In this document: positions 12,393 through 27,171 of the stretch, piece after piece
Layout of the letters: every line of letters starts with the position of its first letter
Position numbering within the stretch: the stretch's first letter is position 1
NCBI GenBank assembly: GCA_023846275.1
Contig: CM043871.1
Span: 26,132,569 to 26,196,568 of the forward strand
DNA length: 64,000 nt
Direction of reading: 5' to 3'
Source: Vanilla planifolia
Lineage: Eukaryota > Streptophyta > Magnoliopsida > Asparagales > Orchidaceae
Translations under genes and position numbers: made by a program
Notes under the pieces: generated by a model
What the model saw: only the letters and a program-made list of their open reading frames with translations
Databases searched by the model: none
Told to the model about the DNA's origin: nothing

Positions 12393-15300
12393 GTTTTTTG
12401 TGCCTTCTATTGATATTGTCTTCACTTCAATGGAGCAAAGCACTTCTTAAGAATGTTTGATACCACATGGATGGTGCTAGCTTATTTACTTAATTATTTC
12501 TAGAGGAATTGTAATTACAAACTTCAATCTTGTCTAACAACAGGGCCTAGATTGCTCATCAATCATATTTTACAGGTTTTATCAAGTAGGATGATCCCCA
12601 TAACCTAGAAACCAAGGGACACTTAGACCCATTAAGCCCCCCTTTTCCCTCTCCTTCTCAATGATTTAGGCTATAATTAAGTTATTAAATGTAACTTTTA
12701 GGGATTTCATTCCTAAAATTAAAGTGTCTTATTTGAGTAGATCATCAATATTAGGATTGCATTCCTAAAAAGCTTTGGGTTGAATTTTGATTTTATCATA
12801 TCATCCTTGTTGATACTCTATAGATCAAGCAAAAAAGCAACTACTTTTATGCTATAATATCGCTTAATTTTCTTGAAATAGTTATGTCATTTCTTGACAG
12901 TATGAACAACTCAATATAATTGAATGTATTTGATAATTTTGAGTGTCATATTTAATAGAAAGGTGGTCATTTCTTGTTCAACCCACAACTAAGTTGTCTA
13001 TAATAAGCTTTAGCAAGTCCCACTATATCAAAGTTTTATGTACTTGAATATAAATAAGGTTAGAGTTACATTGGTTTTTGGTCTACTTGGTTAAGGTTTG
13101 TTTAGTTTAAAGCATATAATAGTTATAACTATTTTATATAAGCCGAGCAATTTTTTCTTTTGCTTTTTTAAAAATTCATTTAAAATCTAAATATAGATGT
13201 AAATACAAACTAGATGGTTCAAAGTATCCAACCCAAGAAGGGATATTAATAGCCATATTTTGAACAAATTTGATCATAGCCCATGATTAGATTGAAGATG
13301 ATTGATTCAACCACTTCAAACCCATATAATCATAACTCCAAGTCGACATGCATTATTGTTTGGTTAAGTATAATTCAAGCTAAATTTCAATATGAATTAT
13401 GAATGATCTTTCATCTTTAAAAAAACCATAATATTATCCCAATAAAAAAATGTGACATATGAAAGAAAATGCACAAATGCATGCAATAATGACAAATACA
13501 ATGAACAATGATGCTAATCCATGATACCTCTTTATAATTTACTCCAAGGATGCAAATTCATAAGGGGTTGCAAACCCTAAAAAGGAATGTAAAATCTCAT
13601 GACCCGACATTAGAGACACGGGGAGGCATGCATTACATTTGGCTTGTTATTAATTTTAGCCATCATTATCCCCAACAAAAAGGAGCAAAAAAGAAAAGGA
13701 TTATAAGGTCGTCTATAATGTAGTGAATTTCAATGCATAAGATCTTACCCTAATTTGATGGTGGTGTCCAACTTCACTATGAGGGGGTTAGATCTTCATA
13801 TATGACACGTGAGAACCTACGTCTTCACAATGATATTTAAAGAGATAAACTTCTTAATATGAAAATTCTTGGGCTATCTTTTCCAATGAGTTGCAACTCT
13901 TAGATCAGTTATCATTTTAAAGAAAACTAATTGTTTCATTAAACTCAAGGACCCACCTTGAAAATAACACTTAATAATTTAACATGTGATATTTGATAAA
14001 AAAAAAGTAGTTTTTGTAAGTTATAATGGGTTATAGTTTAAGTAAATATCATAAGTTGGCTAGATATGTCAAAGTTAAAGAATTAATTAGCAAATTGTTC
14101 AGATTGGGCTTGTGTGCCAAGCGATCTCAAGTGGTCAGAAACATGTGGGATTGGCACATCATACAAGTCAATAGAATCCAATGAAACCCACTCCCACAAC
14201 CACACATACATGCTCATTTCTTGCTCTTCTTATCTTGTTCCCTTTTTTATTAGAGGGGTTGAGATGGGGTTAAACACAAGAGTCAAATAACTAAGAATAA
14301 AAACAATTGAATTTCAAGACACTAAGATATCATCAATGATTGTGGCTAATGTAGTCAAGAAAGAGAAGAGTATTAATGATAGAGAGAGAAAGTGACGGTC
14401 AATGATTATAAAAAAATGAAGGTAAAGAAAGAGACATTGGCTTTTACACATAAGAGAGAGGGGCTAAAATAATGCAAAACAAACTATTTAAAACAAAATA
14501 TTGCAAGCATAGCTTTTCAAACTTCATCCAAGATCAATTTAGAATCACATTAGAGACAAACACAAAGAATGTATTTTCAAATGATATTTATTTAATTATT
14601 TAATATTATTGATTATAAGTCATTTATAAAATTAAAAATTATTTTTTATTTGTTTTTATATGTCTATTAATTTTTGTAATTCATTTATCATTATTTTATT
14701 ATTTTAGACTTAGAGACATTTCAATCATGTTAGTTTTTATTAATGTTTCCTTTCTTGTAATCTATATGTAAAATATTTTAATATTTATAATCTAAATTTG
14801 ATACCATTTATAATTTTTTTGTTTTATAGCTTTTCAATTTTATATCTTTATATTTTGTAGGTTATTTATGTAGGTAATTTTGTATGTTATTTTTTCCTAG
14901 TTATATAATATATCATCATTTATATAAAGGTAATGTATATTACAATTTTAGAGTAAAAAAATAAAATTGTTCATTCATAGTTTTTATGGTATCAAAGCAT
15001 ATCAGCCATCCCATAGTATATCTTGACCGATGAAGCTATAATGACGCATAGTGAAGTTCAATGATTCATAAAATCTATTGAATTTCAATGGTCTTTAATA
15101 TTTATGGATAATCAAATTGGAGTTACATAGGTACTCTTGAAAAGAAAAATTAAAAAAAAGTTTGATACTCAAATATTTCAATACTATGGTACAAACCAAG
15201 ATCCAAATCAAAATACAAATTTTAAAAGCATGCGACACAAGTGAATATTTTGTACTCGCTCTTAGTGATTACCAAATAAGTCCAAGAATTGTTCATATGA

Positions 15301-16365
15301 GCTTTTGTATTGACACGCATTAACAAAATTGTGTAGCCAAAAGAAAAAAAGAGAACTTTTAAAATTAGTCCAATCCCTCATATTCTTTACACATATGCCA
15401 AAACAATACTTAGAGAAGTTATACTCACTATCATTTCTTTCATTAATTAAATGTTGTTTTATGTTAAACTTTACTTAAAATATATATAATTTTTCATTTC
15501 TTCTAAACTATTCAAATGTTTTACATTTGTACACATCCATAACCAACACTAGATCAAATTATAATTTTTTTTATTAAGTTGAATAAAATATTATTTTTTA
15601 GGTTTTAACTTGTAAAGCCTAATTTATCAAGTATTTTAAATACAATTTTAGATATGACTCATTAAGATGAGTCTATTAATGCTTGTTTCATTGCAATTGA
15701 AGTTTATTTAAATTCAATAAGGATTTTTTAAGTTAAGAGGATTTATTAATGATTGATATTATATTATGTTTTTTATTTATCAAACCTTAATCTCTCCAAA
15801 ACCAAAAACCAACCAACATTTTAATCTCTTTTCTTTCTTAGGTGCACAAAAAAAGGGGATTTTGGAAGCCCTAGCTTATCAAAGAGGGGGAAATCCATAA
15901 TTTCCTTTGATTTCTTGTTGAAATCTTTTTGCCTCCTAAAGAGTTGTTTGAAGGGATTTTTTTAGATTTTTTATTGGTTTTGAGAGCCAAAAATGGATTT
16001 TGCATATTTTTCACCTTACAACCATGAGAATGAATCTTCAAAGATAGGTGTTACTTGTGTTTTTGATGTTGATTAGGAAGATCTTATGTTGATGAGAGAT
16101 AAGATATGTTTCAAATAAGAAATGATGAAAGAAAAAAAATTCTAAACAAGAAAAAACATATAAAGACATGAATGAATATAACATGTATATGTACATCATG
16201 ACAAGTTCCTTTGAGTACTTCTCAAATGTTATGCATGATTTATATTATTTATTATTATTATTATTATTATTTATTATATTTTATCTTATTTTATTGCTTG
16301 TAATTATTAATTTATTTTTTGAGTTTATTATGTTCATTATTTATTTATATTATAAGTGAAAACAT

Positions 16366-17468
16366 AAATAACATAGAGTTGAGAAATATAGTAGCATATG
16401 ATGTATTTCTATGAGAGTGAAATAGATGTTTTAAGTATTGTGACGAGATATGTGGTATATTCTTACTATGTATTATTTGTATCTAAATATGTATATATAT
16501 ATATATATATATATAAATCTATTTAGGTGTATGTGTTATTAATGGGTAATATTTGAGGTATGTTTGTGTATGATAATAATTTTGTTTTCTTGTTATTTTG
16601 CATAAAATAAATATTGTATTGATATTTAAGTGACTATAGTCATTTGCAACATTTGTACAAGGGAAAAGAGAATATTTTTAGGGGGGTTATCTTCGTATTT
16701 TGAAGCATTCTTAGTCAATTTATACAATTAAATATGTTTTTTTATTTCACTTTTGACCAATTAGTATTACGTGTCATGGATTATTTTTTTGGGGTATCTG
16801 ATGTTTTCGTTGCATAGAAGTATCATATGGTTATATAAAAGGGAAATGGTGGGTTGGGCATGACATCCTCAATTTTTGAGGGATAGATATTATATTACAA
16901 GTCAAAGTACAAATACCCACAAAAATACGAAAGATAATAACATGTGACGTATGCCTGTGATTGTGAAATAAATGTTTTAAGTATTGTGATAAGAGATCTA
17001 TGGGATGTTCATGTTCTTGTGTGTTATTTGCATCTAAATATGTATATGTGTGGGTATTTACTTAGGTATATGTGCTATAAATGGACAATATTTGAGGTAT
17101 GTGTATACACATTTCTAAATTTGTTTTCTTGTTATTTTGTATAAAAATAAATATTTTATTTATATTTAACTGATTATTATCATTGAACATTTGTATAAGG
17201 GAAAAACAAATATTTTTTAAGAAAGATTATGTTCATTTAAATTTTATATTTTAGAACATTTTTTGCCATATAATAAAGTTAAATATATTTTTTCTACTTC
17301 ACTTTTGCCCAATTATTATTATGTGTCATAAATTACTTTTGCATACTTTAATGGTATATGATGGTTTTCATTGCATAGACATTTCATCGATTTGTATAAA
17401 GGGAAATGATGGATGGAGTATGCACCCTCAATTTTTTAGGGACAAATATTAATCCATTAGATTGCAAG
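16366..17468. repeat. Large tandem duplication, unit ~545 bp
   Basis: 16366-16905 and 16933-17468 are collinear. Shared landmarks are GTTTTAAGTATTGTGA (about 16428 and 16974), ATTTGAGGTATGT, TTTGTTTTCTTGTTATTTTG, CATTTGTACAAGGGAAAA/CATTTGTATAAGGGAAAA, TTTCACTTTTG and CATTGCATAGA. The offset is about 546 bp throughout. Confidence 0.85.
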
Positions 17469-18176
17469 TGATGGATAACTATTTATCTCTTATAATGAAA
17501 GAAAACTAGGGGGTATCATTGTACCACAAATTTGGTGCATTACATATAAAATGAGTTTTATTTTATTTTGAGTTTTCACACTTGCATTTGATTTTATTTG
17601 TTATGAGTTATAGACATTTACTTATGTGATGCAACCTAAACTTGTCATATTCTACTCAAAATCAATAAACACAACCTAATAAAATATATTTATAATGTAA
17701 TATATCGAGTTACAGAGCTTGTAATATAAAGAGGAAACATATTACTAAAATAAGTGAATGTGACATAAAAATTTATAATAATCTTGAAACATTCTAACAA
17801 AATAGTAATACATAGAAAACAAACATATGTTTTATTACTTGAAAGTCTAAAAATGGTATTGATATAGAAATCTAAAATAAAGCATAATTGTACACACATG
17901 TATATATAATTAATTATACTCATCGTAGACATCAGTCTCTTAACCCTTAGGTTATGAAATATCTTTTAAGGATCCTTAACTCAACAAGTGTCAGTAATAT
18001 GTCTTATAACATAGTAAGAAATGAGCATAATATCTCAAAAGGTGAACATTTAGTTATATATAATAAAGTAATATAAAAAATAAATAACATAACTGAACAA
18101 TAAAATAGAACACTAAATAAAATAATAAATGGTAGTTGATAATAAAAACTGTTGTATCAATATGTATAAGACCATA

Positions 18177-18180
<4 letters not shown>

Positions 18181-18228
<48 letters not shown>
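18181..18228. repeat. (TA)24 microsatellite
   Basis: An uninterrupted TA dinucleotide run of 48 bp. Confidence 0.98.
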
Positions 18229-18229
<1 letters not shown>

Positions 18230-18477
18230 TTATGTGTATATAGTACTTTTTGTTTTACTTTTCTTTCATTTTTATATTCATTCATTCTTTTTATTTTTTT
18301 ATTTTTTAGTTTTTTTTTCACATATTCATTCTTTCTTTGGATTCACACATTTTTCATGACCTATATCCTAATAATTGAGGATCTTATATCATATTTCATA
18401 ATCATAATTCTTAACATTTTGAAATATCATTATCTCATTTATAAGTACTATTACATTATGGAGTTAAATATGTAATT

Positions 18478-18705
18478 AATACTAAGTCTTGCCCTTTAAT
18501 GACAACATCTATGCTAATAAAAAAATAAAATGCTTGGAATGCCTCAGTCTTATTTTTTAGTACCCACGAAACTTATAAGTAAAATATATCATTATCACTA
18601 AGTCTCACCACTTAATGCCAACATCTTGTGTTGTTGGGCTATGAGACACTCGAAATACTAGAGCCCCATTACTGAGTACTCATGACAAATAAGAGTGAAG
18701 TATCT
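18478..18705. repeat. Tandem repeat, unit ~116 bp
   Basis: ACTAAGTCTTGCCCTTTAAT at about 18481 and ACTAAGTCTCACCACTTAAT at about 18597 begin collinear units that both continue through ACAACATCT/CCAACATCTT and AGTACCCA/AGTACTCA. Confidence 0.7.
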
Positions 18706-18887
18706 GATCATATCTAAATTGATAGTTTTACATGCTATGACTCATTCGATGAGGAAATACATTTTCTCTGGCTATATTAACCTTTTTTCCTTCTTTTATT
18801 TTTCTTTCATTTTATTTTCTTTTTTTTTATCATATATTTTGATTTATAGTATTATAACTCATATAACTATATATGTGTAGTTGTATG

Positions 18888-19048
<161 letters not shown>

Positions 19049-19299
19049 TAATAATCATATAGTATTATAATTAAATTAAAACATATGTAAAAATGTTATT
19101 ATGTAATGCTCGCATTATCATATATTATATAATAATATTAATATATACTTAGCAACTCACTTATATCACAATTAATTAATTTTTATTTATCAATTCTTTT
19201 TATTCTTTAAAATAATTTATGGTGATATTTATGAATAATAATTCTATTTTTATTATGAAAGTATTTTCAAAAGCTATGCTAAATAAATGACTCTATTTT

Positions 19300-20040
19300 T
19301 TATTATTGTCATCATATTATACAATATAATAAATCATATTATACTATATAATAAGGGTTTAACAATGGTTATATCACTTCAATACTATGATTGTACAAAT
19401 TTGATATCATTATCATGCCAATATGGCCTAAGGTAGTCAATAAGTCGTATCAAATATTAGATAAATGATCTATAGTAAATTTGTTTATCAAATAAATCAT
19501 ACTAATCTGAACTTTATTTTGTATTTTATAATATGTGACTTAGATATATTTAGGATTTCATATCTTATGATACTATATCTAATATTTTGTATCATTTGAT
19601 TCATAGTTAGACAATGAATTTTACAACTATTCTCGATTAAGCTATAAGAAACATATCATATAAGACCAATACATATTTCGTACTTGTTTAATACATCCTC
19701 CAATGCATAATGCCATATCCTACCCCTTATTACATGAGTTTATTATGCATTTCATACTTGTAGAATAGGTAATATATATGCATAGTAAACAATCTCAATT
19801 GAAATTATCCGATAACATAGTCATACAAGTATGATACATGTATAGATGGTCACAGGCTATATTTTATTCTATTGTATTGTACAATATGAGCATCACACTA
19901 ATAAGACTTATCTATTTCATTATTTTAACCAGCAATCGAACAGATGATCCTGATAGTAATATGTCCCATCATATTACAAAATACATGGGTTATACCACTA
20001 TTATCCATTGTTGACCATAGTCATTTGATAGAAAAATCAC
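19300..20040. repeat. Block with recurring ATACAAT/GTACAA motifs
   Basis: This stretch is studded with near-palindromic words such as ATCATATTATAC, TGTACAATATGA, ATACAAGTATGATACATGTA and CATCATATTAC. The same texture recurs at about 31230-31450, 33890-34560, 36030-36470, 42720-43080, 43790-44400 and 49900-51110. Apparently this is a dispersed family or a remnant of one element type. Confidence 0.45.
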
Positions 20041-22599
20041 TTGCTGGCTCCCATTATAGGTTCATATTAAACAATCTAAACAATCATCTGGCATGATTCA
20101 CACAGCAAAAAAAAATACATCCCCCATTATGACACTCAAATCTTACAAAATTTATTTCTTTACTTGTCCAAATGACAAATAAATGCTTTAGAGAAAAAAA
20201 CCTCACTAAGATCTTACTTTGAAATGCCATTTCCTTAAATTGAGATTAAAGCTTGTTTTTTTTCCTAGGAGCTGCTCCTTTTCCTTTTCGATCTCATCAG
20301 AGTGGCAGAAGAACTCAAGATTTGAGAGCTAAAGTGATTTCCTTCACCCTCCGACTCCTCCTTTCCTTATTATATTACTTTCTTACTTGGTTCCTAAATG
20401 CTACAATAGCCTCTATGAATGAGAGGGAGCTTATCCTATCATGATATGAGAGGATAACTCACTTGCTCAATCATATTATTTATTTCTTTTTTTAATATCC
20501 ATAACTTTTAAAATTTTGTTAAAAATCTAAATAGTCTCTAAAAAATAAAACACATATTTATAGATTTATTATATTGATATTTTCATAATAATATGTTCAA
20601 ATTAAATATCTAACTATTTTCATATTGTCTTGTTTTTTGAGGTGTCTACTAGATCATATTTTTTAATTTTAAAATTAAAATACACACATATAATACATAA
20701 AATGTAAATTTTGGAAGACAAAATTAAGATACATTTATCAACTAATTACAAAACTTGTAAATGAAATATTAACCTATCTAGGTGAATGTTCTTATAAAGC
20801 ACTTTGCACAATTATATTGCAAATTTTGGAAATAGTTGTTTCATATAAAGAGTTTATTCTATTATTTGATTTATTTATATAACCTGATTTAAATCTTATT
20901 TAATGCTTGATTTTTTGTTATTATAATTTTGAAAAAAGTTTATGAGTCAAGTCACATTGAGTTAGCTTTATTCACAGCTAACATGGATTCAACTTGGTAG
21001 AGCTGGAGTTCAACTTTGACTTGAGTTGAAGTATGGAAAACATCCTCTTAGCTTAGTTAAGAATGTGGTAGTAAGCACTTATAAAAATGGTTTTGTAAAA
21101 TATTAACTTCTTATTAAATGAGTGACTTGATGATTCATTAAACCAAGTCTAATCAAGTCTTAAGCCAAGCTCGTGTAATCAATATCTTAACTATATAGTT
21201 TGACATTAATAACTGAGAAAATTAAAATCTTACAATTCTAAATTTAATGCTCATGCTTTTGCTATTTATTGGTTACTTCATGATGATCACAATCACATTA
21301 TTGTAATAATTGTTGTTTAACTCGTGCTTCCTTAGTGTTGTAGTTTGAAGCCTCAAATGCTTATGAGATTTTTCATTCTAACTAATTTTGAATGAGATCA
21401 TCATTTTAGATGACCATATTTTCCAATCTTGTTGTGCCTTCACTTAATCCTCTTCAATTTTATCATAGTTACTTGGAGATTAAACAAGTGGGAAGAATTT
21501 GATCATCGAAGTCTAGCAAACAACTTAAAATGAAGTTATGGGTCCCCTTAATGTTGTAAACTTAATAACAATTTTGCTTGGTATGACAATGGAGCGAGCT
21601 AAAGCAACTATGTTAAGGAATTTTAGGTTTATAGATCTTATCGTCCTTCTTTGCAATAACTCATTAACTTGTATAATAATTTGTTTTATAACCCAACACA
21701 TAATTTAGTGAGTAATGATCTTAATAAGAAGGATTGTTGCTCGAGGGAGACAATCATAATAGAAAGTGTTTTTTCACCTAGAGAATACATGTACTATAAT
21801 AGGGGAATGGTTTAAGAACTCGAATGATTGGGATCCTCTATTCAATTGGGAAGGTAATCTCCAATCATTGGAAGATTGAGATTCTTATAATTCAAAATGC
21901 ATTAAATTGAGTATACATCTTTATCTTGAAAATGGTATGTATTAAATATCAAAAAATCTTCATCAAAAATGCATATAAAAGAATAATTTTATACTAATAT
22001 TTAATGTTTTTTAGTTGATGCATATCATTAGTTATTTGGTTTACTTGTATTATTATTTGATAACATTTCATACAATTTTATAATTATAATAATTAAGATT
22101 ATGTTGGCAGAGAATAAATTCTTTTGCAAAAGACTAAATTTAAAAATAATAGGATAAAAATAGCTTAAATGCATGACAAAAGATAGATATTCAATCTCTT
22201 TTATATGTTTGTATTTTGATTCAATGATAGGTATTTGTATAAGATTATGTTTTTTTAAATTAAATTATTAACATCTTTTACAATTTGTATATTTTATTTT
22301 GAATTTATTTTTAATAATATATTTTGATTATAATTTATTAAATATTATTTTAAAATTAATTTTATCAAATTACTTTTATTTTAATTATAATCACCATCAA
22401 ATAATTCACTTTATTTTAATAATTATCTTAAAATCCAAAGTTGAAACTATAAAGTCAGACCAAGTTTGGATTTTAAAAAAGTGGCATCATAGAAAGTAGG
22501 GTCTTTGTCTTTCGTGCCACTCTTTTCCTCAAGCAGTCCTTTCGGCTTCTTCTCGCTCGATTGCAAAACCCTAACGCATCGACCTTACTTTCTTCAGCG

Positions 22600-25500
22600 A
22601 TGGCGCCGTTCGATCCGCATTCGTTCGCCGACTCCTCCCAACCATTCGCCACCCACATCTCCCTCACCCTTTATCTCGACTTCTCTGGCTCGTCTATCCA
22701 CGGTTCTGCCCTGCTCACCTTCCCCGCCCCTCACTCCGGCCCACTCACACTCGACTCGCGGTCCCTCACCATCGAATCCGTCCTTGATCCTCGTTCTCTA
22801 TCCCCTCTTCCCTTCTTTGCCTCATCTTCCACCGGCGACTCCGCTACCGACCCCATCAAGGGTTCCCCTCTAACAATCACTCTAGCCTCGCACTCCTCTG
22901 TTCTCATCGTTTTCTGCACTTCTCCCTCCTCCTCTGCCCTCCAGTGGCTGTCTCCCGCGCAGACCTTCTCCCGCTCCCATCCATTCGTCTACACGCAGTG
23001 CCAATCCATTCACGCGCGCTCGGTTTTCCCCTGCCAAGACACTCCCGCTGCTCGAATTCGATATTCTGCTCGTCTCAATCTACCTCGTCCACTATCTGCC
23101 GTTATGTCTGCTTCCAAGCTCTCACGCCGCGAACCCGTCTTAGGCGAGGCCAGTCCTTCGGTGCCCGAATCTGTCTGGTGCTCTCATGACCGTATCGTGG
23201 AGGAATTCTCCATGAACCAGCCCATCCCTCCATACCTCTTTGCCTTTGCCGTGGGGGATATTGATGGGCGGGATATTGGACCGAGGACGCGTGTTTATGC
23301 AGAGGGTGGTGCTGAGGTGCTTGAAGCTGCGGCAAGAGAGTTTGCTGGGGTGGAGGAGATGGTGATGGTTGGTGAGTCATTGTTTGGACCATACGAGTGG
23401 GAGAGGTTTGATCTTCTTGTCTTGCCTCCTAGTTTTCCTTATGGGGGAATGGAGAACCCAAGGATGGTATTTCTAACGCCGACGGTGATCAAGGGGGATG
23501 CTACTGGGGCACAGGTGGTGGCTCACGAACTCGCACATAGCTGGACAGGGAATTTGATCACGAATAAAACCAATGAAGATTTCTGGCTCAATGAGGTTTT
23601 TTTCCCTCGACTTCATCGATTTTTTTTTTTTTTTATGCAGACTTCAGCTGGTGTGAAGATAATGCTGCTTGTCCTGTGATCTTCCGTACACCTTGAAAAT
23701 GATATATTCATTTATTACTTCTCATATTGTCATGAAGCTCTTTTTGTTTTTGTTGAAGACAATATCAATTCCGGATTTTTGTTTTGCTTCTACCTTTTAT
23801 TTTCTGATCAGTTCTATATTTAACGGCTACATTAAATTTTCTTATCCTTTCGAATTTAGATTAGCTGAATGAAATATTGAATATAATTGATGCTATCGTT
23901 TCATGGTTTGTCATGGGAGAAAAATTGATCTATTAACTCGTTTTGCAGCTCTAAGGTTTTTTTCATTTTATATTTCCTCGATGAAAGTTTTCCCAGTGTT
24001 TACTTCATACCCATTCAATGTTATTTCAGGGTTTCACAACTTATGCGGAGAGGAGAATTGTGGAGGTTGTGCAGGGGAAAGAACGAGCTGATCTGAATAT
24101 TGGTATTGGTTGGAGAGGATTACATGATGAAATGATAAGGTTCAAGGATAAGATGGAGTTCACAAAGCTGAAGACAAAACAGGAGGGTGTGGACCCTGAT
24201 GATGTTTACTCTCAGGTTCCTTATGAGAAAGGGTTCCAATTCCTTTGGCGCATTGAACGCCAGGTGCAAATTTGATGGATGTTTTTTAACTTACTTTCTC
24301 TTCCTTAACAAATTGCTTGCTAAAAATTACAACGATCATTCGTCTTTTTAGTCTTCTCACAAATCTCCTTTTTAATGGTGTATGCAGATTGGTCGTCCTG
24401 CTTTTGATGAGTTTCTGAAGAAGTACATTGCCACTTTTAAGTTTCAGTCAATAGATACAGATACATTTCTAGAATTTCTGAAGGCAAACATACCTGGAAT
24501 TGAAAACCAGATTAACCTTCACCTTTGGGTTAATGGCACTGGAATTCCTCCTGATGCCATGGAACCAGTGTCTGCAATATACACAGAAATTGTGTCCCTA
24601 GCCCGTGAATTTATATCCGGGAAAGTCCCAACAGAGGAAGAGGTGTCCCACTGGCATGGACAAGAATGGGAGCTTTACCTGGAAAATTTGCCGAACTCTG
24701 TTGAGGCTTCACAGGTATTACTTTGTAGTAAATGGTGTATTTGTTATTGTTGTGGGTTTTTCATGTCTTCCATCATATATGTGGTACTGATGAACTTTTA
24801 CATGATTGACTATAGTTGCATCTTAAAAACATGTTATCATAGTCTGTAAGATTTTATTCATTATTAATTTTAGGCTTGGTGTTCTTCTTCGAGTGAAATG
24901 TCAGTTAGTCTGGTTTATTTAGTCATAAACTATCATTTTGTTTGAATTTTTTTAATTTATGGAATTTTGGATCCTATGTTGTGAATTTCCTTAATTCAAA
25001 TGGGAATTGTAATGCACTCATTTAAATCGGTTTGTTGTTGTCACTCTGTTGGTATTTCTATTAGCATCTAGGCTATTCAGGGATATACTTAGCCCACACT
25101 TGTGTTGAAGCTTATGGTTAGACAATATCAAATTGTTAAGTTTTTTTTCCCAGTCATTCTGCAAAATGATTGATGAACTTTGTTTTTAGTGTTATCCTGG
25201 AGGAAAAAAAAAACTTAGAATTTTCTAATTGATTCCAGAATCAAATATGGCAAGCTAAATGCAAAAAATAGTAACAAATTAAGCTTAATTCTCAAATTAA
25301 TCAGTAAGATTCACGGCTTACAAAGGAATGTGACCATAAGATAAATTACCCCATTTGGGGGATTTTTATTTGAAAATGGGTGATGAAGGGGTTTGGGATA
25401 CTCGGCTAAGTCAATTTCACCTAATAATGGGTAAAAGTTGCATGTCATGTTGTTTCCATAGTATTTACAATAGATGTTTTCTCCTTATCACAATTCTCTA

Positions 25501-26865
25501 TTGCTACTTAACAAAGCTCTTCATGGGCTATTTTAGTGTTGAAAGCGAAGCAACTTTAATGATGTGATATATTGGTCTAAATTCAGTGGGTTTAATGGGC
25601 TACAAACTGAAAAATTCAAGTTTTTAGCTGTCGTAGTTGCAATACATTCATTACGGTTGTGTAAAATGGAGTTGTAGCTAATCAGCATAATAATTTTAAA
25701 AACTTTTATCAGTAACTATATTCATGAACAGACATTATCAAAATTAAAAAGAATTAAAGTTCAATTTTTAATAAAAACAAAGTAAAATATAAGATGAAAA
25801 TGAGCACAGCAAAGTATAATGTGACTCCTCAAAATTCAATTTTTTGGTTCATGGAGCTGAGTGTGGGCTAGGAAATAAAAGAAACATAAATTATCTAACA
25901 AAATAGGCAAGTCTTTTCTAACTGTTCAACATGTATGTCTAATCGAACCATAGGTTACATTTGAATTGCTTTTATGATTAGCATGCACCTTCTAACCATT
26001 TTGGTGATCTAATTTTTTTATGCATCGCATCTATTTTATTGATGATGAAATTAATCTTACAATGCTATTCTGAAAAGCTTTCGGTAATAGGTTTTCTTTG
26101 TATAGGAAATTTGAGCAAGGGATATTCTCCAAATGCTTTCTAAAATGCTTATCTTGGCTACCTTTTTTATGCTTTTTAACCCGTGCTTTCTTCTTCTTAT
26201 TCTTATATGGTTATGTAAGCTTTTTATGATTCTTTTGCTCTCTTCTAACTTTATCATGTTCTTTTTTTTTTAAATAATTCTGGATTCATTTACCTCTAAA
26301 CTTATACTGTGAGCATTATAATCTTGGTGTTTCATCAACCAAATCCATAGAATGGGGATACAACCTTGCAGAATCCTGAAAAGCTAAATGGTTTCCTTAT
26401 GACTAGTATTATGCATCTGTAATTTGTTTATTTAGGTCATTTCTGCAGACCTTTATTTGCTCCTGGATTTCAAACGTACCTGCTCTTTACATATGGATAG
26501 TTCATTAGCCTTGACCTAACAAACTGTTATGGGTATTACATAACCTTCTGTTGATGCCTCATAAACAGGTTACTGCTTTGGATTCTCGATATAGGCTTTC
26601 GGAGTCTCAAGATTTCGAGGTGAAGGTGGCATTCCTTCAGTTGGCAATCTCATCTGGGTGCAAAGAGTACTTTGCCGAGGTTGAAAGAACATTGAAGCAG
26701 GTGGGAAGGATGAAGTATCTCCGGCCATTGTACACCACTCTGGTGCAGGGAAATGCCAAGGAGGAAGAGAGGTTACTGGCAAAGAGAATCTACGAAGAGG
26801 CTCGGGATTTCTATCATCCAATAGCTCGAGGTGTGGTCGAGTCGATCTTCTCAACGCGCCTGTAG
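22600..26865 (+). CDS. LTA4H: Leukotriene A4 hydrolase / M1 metallo-aminopeptidase homologue
   Basis: Four exons, all splitting at phase 0: 22600-23595, 24030-24263, 24388-24714, 26569-26865 (TAG stop). Introns are GT-AG. They encode 617 residues, the usual length of the family. The M1 features are present: GGMEN at 282-286, zinc motif HELAH at 309-313, second zinc ligand Glu332 in FWLNE, Tyr397 in VPYEKGF, and the carboxylate-binding RMK at 566-568 in a C-terminal helical domain. The family removes N-terminal residues from peptides and, in animals, hydrolyses leukotriene A4; in plants the aminopeptidase role is the safer assumption. There is no signal peptide, so it is probably cytosolic. 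The ATG at 22600 is chosen because it opens the MAPFDPHSF start; an upstream in-frame TTG at 22561 is not a credible start. Exon 1 is much richer in GC than the later exons, a monocot-like trait. Confidence 0.95.
26107..26270 (+). repeat. Intron-3 segment shared with the accessory repeats
   Basis: AGGAAATTTGAGCAAGGGAT, TTCTCCAAATGC and AAATGCTTATCTTG inside intron 3 of the hydrolase gene match, in order, 27444-27520 (direct) and 41890-41965 (inverted). Confidence 0.65.
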
Positions 26866-27080
26866 CCTCAAAGAGATTCGACACAACATTGGGCAGTCTT
26901 TTTGCTGAAGGTCTAGAAAACTTGATGCTACTTTTAGTTGACTTACAGAGTCATGGTCATGCAGGATCTCCTTTTGTTGAAAATATTGTAGGAATGCAAA
27001 CGAATCTATGCTCGTGCATGTAGTCATGTGTCATAAAAGCATATATGAACTATGTATAAATTTATTTATGACATATAATA
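26866..27080 (+). other. Hydrolase 3' UTR / downstream region
   Basis: The sequence after the TAG at 26863 is probably the 3' UTR. It is the part best conserved in the copies at about 42395-42640 (inverted). No single poly(A) signal is decisive. Confidence 0.5.
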
Positions 27081-27171
27081 ACTTTATCAAAGTCAGATAT
27101 CAGGGTTAGATTTGAAAATATTTGAATCTCTTAACTCTCTTTCTCTTCCCACCTACCTATTTGCTTTAGCA

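Noticed and set aside
16366-18705. CRISPR-like or phage-type arrays
   Set aside because: Repeats are two-copy tandem duplications in a plant nuclear context; no regular short repeats with unique spacers occur.
22561-22599. Upstream TTG as start of the hydrolase
   Set aside because: Would add 13 residues without family support; the ATG at 22600 gives the typical N-terminus.
22505-23392. Other frames over hydrolase exon 1 (for example 22505-22873 plus, 23102-23392 minus)
   Set aside because: Shadows of the GC-rich first exon of the hydrolase gene in other frames.
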